Shown: positions 5,977 to 6,280 of the stretch, piece after piece
How positions within the stretch are numbered: position 1 is the stretch's first letter
Layout: every line of letters begins with the position of its first letter
Assembly: GCA_964606765.1 (NCBI GenBank)
Contig: CAZSIR010000164.1
Location: 1-6,280, forward strand
Length of the DNA stretch: 6,280 nucleotides
Direction of reading: 5' to 3'
Origin: Ga0077527 sp964606765
Lineage (GTDB): Bacteria > Pseudomonadota > Gammaproteobacteria > Burkholderiales > SG8-41
Position numbers and translations under genes: made by a program
Notes under the pieces: model-generated
Database searches by the model: none
What the model saw: only the letters and a program-made list of their open reading frames with translations
What the model was told of the DNA's origin: nothing

Positions 5977-6063
5977 ATGAAAAAAATGATTAGCGAGCGC
6001 GTGGGGAGCATAGCGACCAAGCGCACACGCTTCCAAGTTTTTTTAGCAGGGGCTTTTAGGTGA
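5977..6063 (+). CDS. Possible 28-residue ORF between moaA and fdhD (doubtful)
   Basis: An ATG five bases after the moaA stop opens a frame of 28 codons whose TGA (6061-6063) overlaps the fdhD GTG start as GTGA. The product would begin MKKMISERVGSIATKR and end FQVFLAGAFR, a basic then hydrophobic peptide. The frame spans the whole spacer without a stop. It could be a leader or coupling peptide carrying ribosomes from moaA to fdhD, a piece of a dispersed repeat, or chance. No Shine-Dalgarno precedes it. I do not recognise the peptide as a known family. Confidence 0.3.
   Translation: MKKMISERVGSIATKRTRFQVFLAGAFR
6048..6052 (+). promoter_or_regulatory. Ribosome binding site that decides the GTG start of fdhD
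   Basis: AGGGG lies seven bases before the GTG at 6060. No in-frame ATG occurs until well inside the conserved FdhD region, so this site supports the GTG start. Confidence 0.5.
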
Positions 6064-6280
6064 CCACCCGCCCCGACATCACCCGCGCCTCCCGTCCGCT
6101 GACCATTGAAGTCGAATCGATCAACGAACACGGCGTCGCCGAGGCCACGCCGATCGCCGGCGAACACCCGCTGACCATCTACATCGACAAGCGCGAAATC
6201 GTCACGCTGATGACGCTGGGTCAGAACCCGGAAGCGCTGGTGCTGGGCTACCTGCGCAACCAGCGGCTGGTGAAATCGAT
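6060..6280 (+). CDS. fdhD: Formate dehydrogenase accessory sulfurtransferase FdhD, N-terminal part, cut by window edge
   Basis: FdhD passes sulfur from a cysteine desulfurase (IscS in E. coli) to the bis-MGD cofactor so that formate dehydrogenase becomes active. The 73 complete codons seen contain the family signature: EHPLTIYIDKREIVTLMTLG (residues 35-54), then NPEALVLGYLRNQRLV (56-71), matching the conserved E.PLTI.V.G..VVTLM..G..PEEL..G.L..Q pattern. The family is about 270 residues long, so most of the gene, including the loop cysteines that carry sulfur, lies beyond the right edge. The GTG start at 6060 is supported by AGGGG at 6048-6052. It is the second recognised gene of the moaA operon. 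Pairing it with moaA opposite a formate dehydrogenase operon is a coherent cofactor-supply arrangement. Confidence 0.95.
   Translation, partial: MTTRPDITRASRPLTIEVESINEHGVAEATPIAGEHPLTIYIDKREIVTLMTLGQNPEALVLGYLRNQRLVKS

Noticed and set aside
6019..6044. Terminator-like hairpin (AAGCG-CACA-CGCTT) followed by a run of seven T between moaA and fdhD
   Set aside because: The stem is only 5 bp and is separated from the T-run by five unpaired bases. It would cut fdhD from its promoter, and no other promoter is evident.

Overview
The window is about 60% G+C with tightly packed genes. It looks like part of a chromosomal formate dehydrogenase locus from a betaproteobacterium (Rhodocyclales/Burkholderiales type). 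I infer the taxon from base composition, gene order and protein style; no rRNA or other firm marker is present. Nothing indicates mobile DNA, CRISPR, tRNA or rRNA.

Layout. Two transcription units diverge from a control region at about 4814-4933. Leftward (minus strand) the order is: a DUF3305 protein (4313-4813), a DUF3306 protein (3748-4302), a 692-residue multi-cluster ferredoxin with an HdrA-like front end (1637-3715), a 115-bp non-coding gap, a TorD-family chaperone (880-1521), a 62-residue Tat-signal protein of the formate dehydrogenase region family (677-865), and the first 222 residues of a Tat-exported molybdenum/tungsten formate dehydrogenase catalytic subunit (1-666, cut by the window edge). 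Rightward (plus strand) the order is: moaA (4934-5971), an 88-bp spacer that is open throughout as a possible 28-codon ORF, and the first 73 complete codons of fdhD (from 6060, cut by the window edge).

How the genes fit together. MoaA performs the first step of molybdopterin synthesis. FdhD is the sulfurtransferase that sulfurates the cofactor of formate dehydrogenase. The TorD-like protein would hold the apo-catalytic subunit until cofactor is inserted. The catalytic subunit, with its twin-arginine signal, is then exported by Tat. Its presumed Mo/W ligand is an ordinary cysteine (Cys204, codon at 55-57), so no selenocysteine machinery is needed at that site. DUF3305, DUF3306 and the polyferredoxin have no role I can name with certainty. 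Their position at the head of the operon suggests maturation of, or electron transfer linked to, this enzyme.

The least described part is the DUF3305-DUF3306-polyferredoxin trio. The ferredoxin combines an HdrA-like N-terminal Cys domain, a shortened flavin-type Rossmann segment, four classical 4Fe-4S motifs, two variant Cys motifs, a central cysteine-free domain and a C-terminal double CxxC. Other points worth a look are a 21-bp near-palindrome in the divergent control region and the short ORF whose stop overlaps the GTG start of fdhD.
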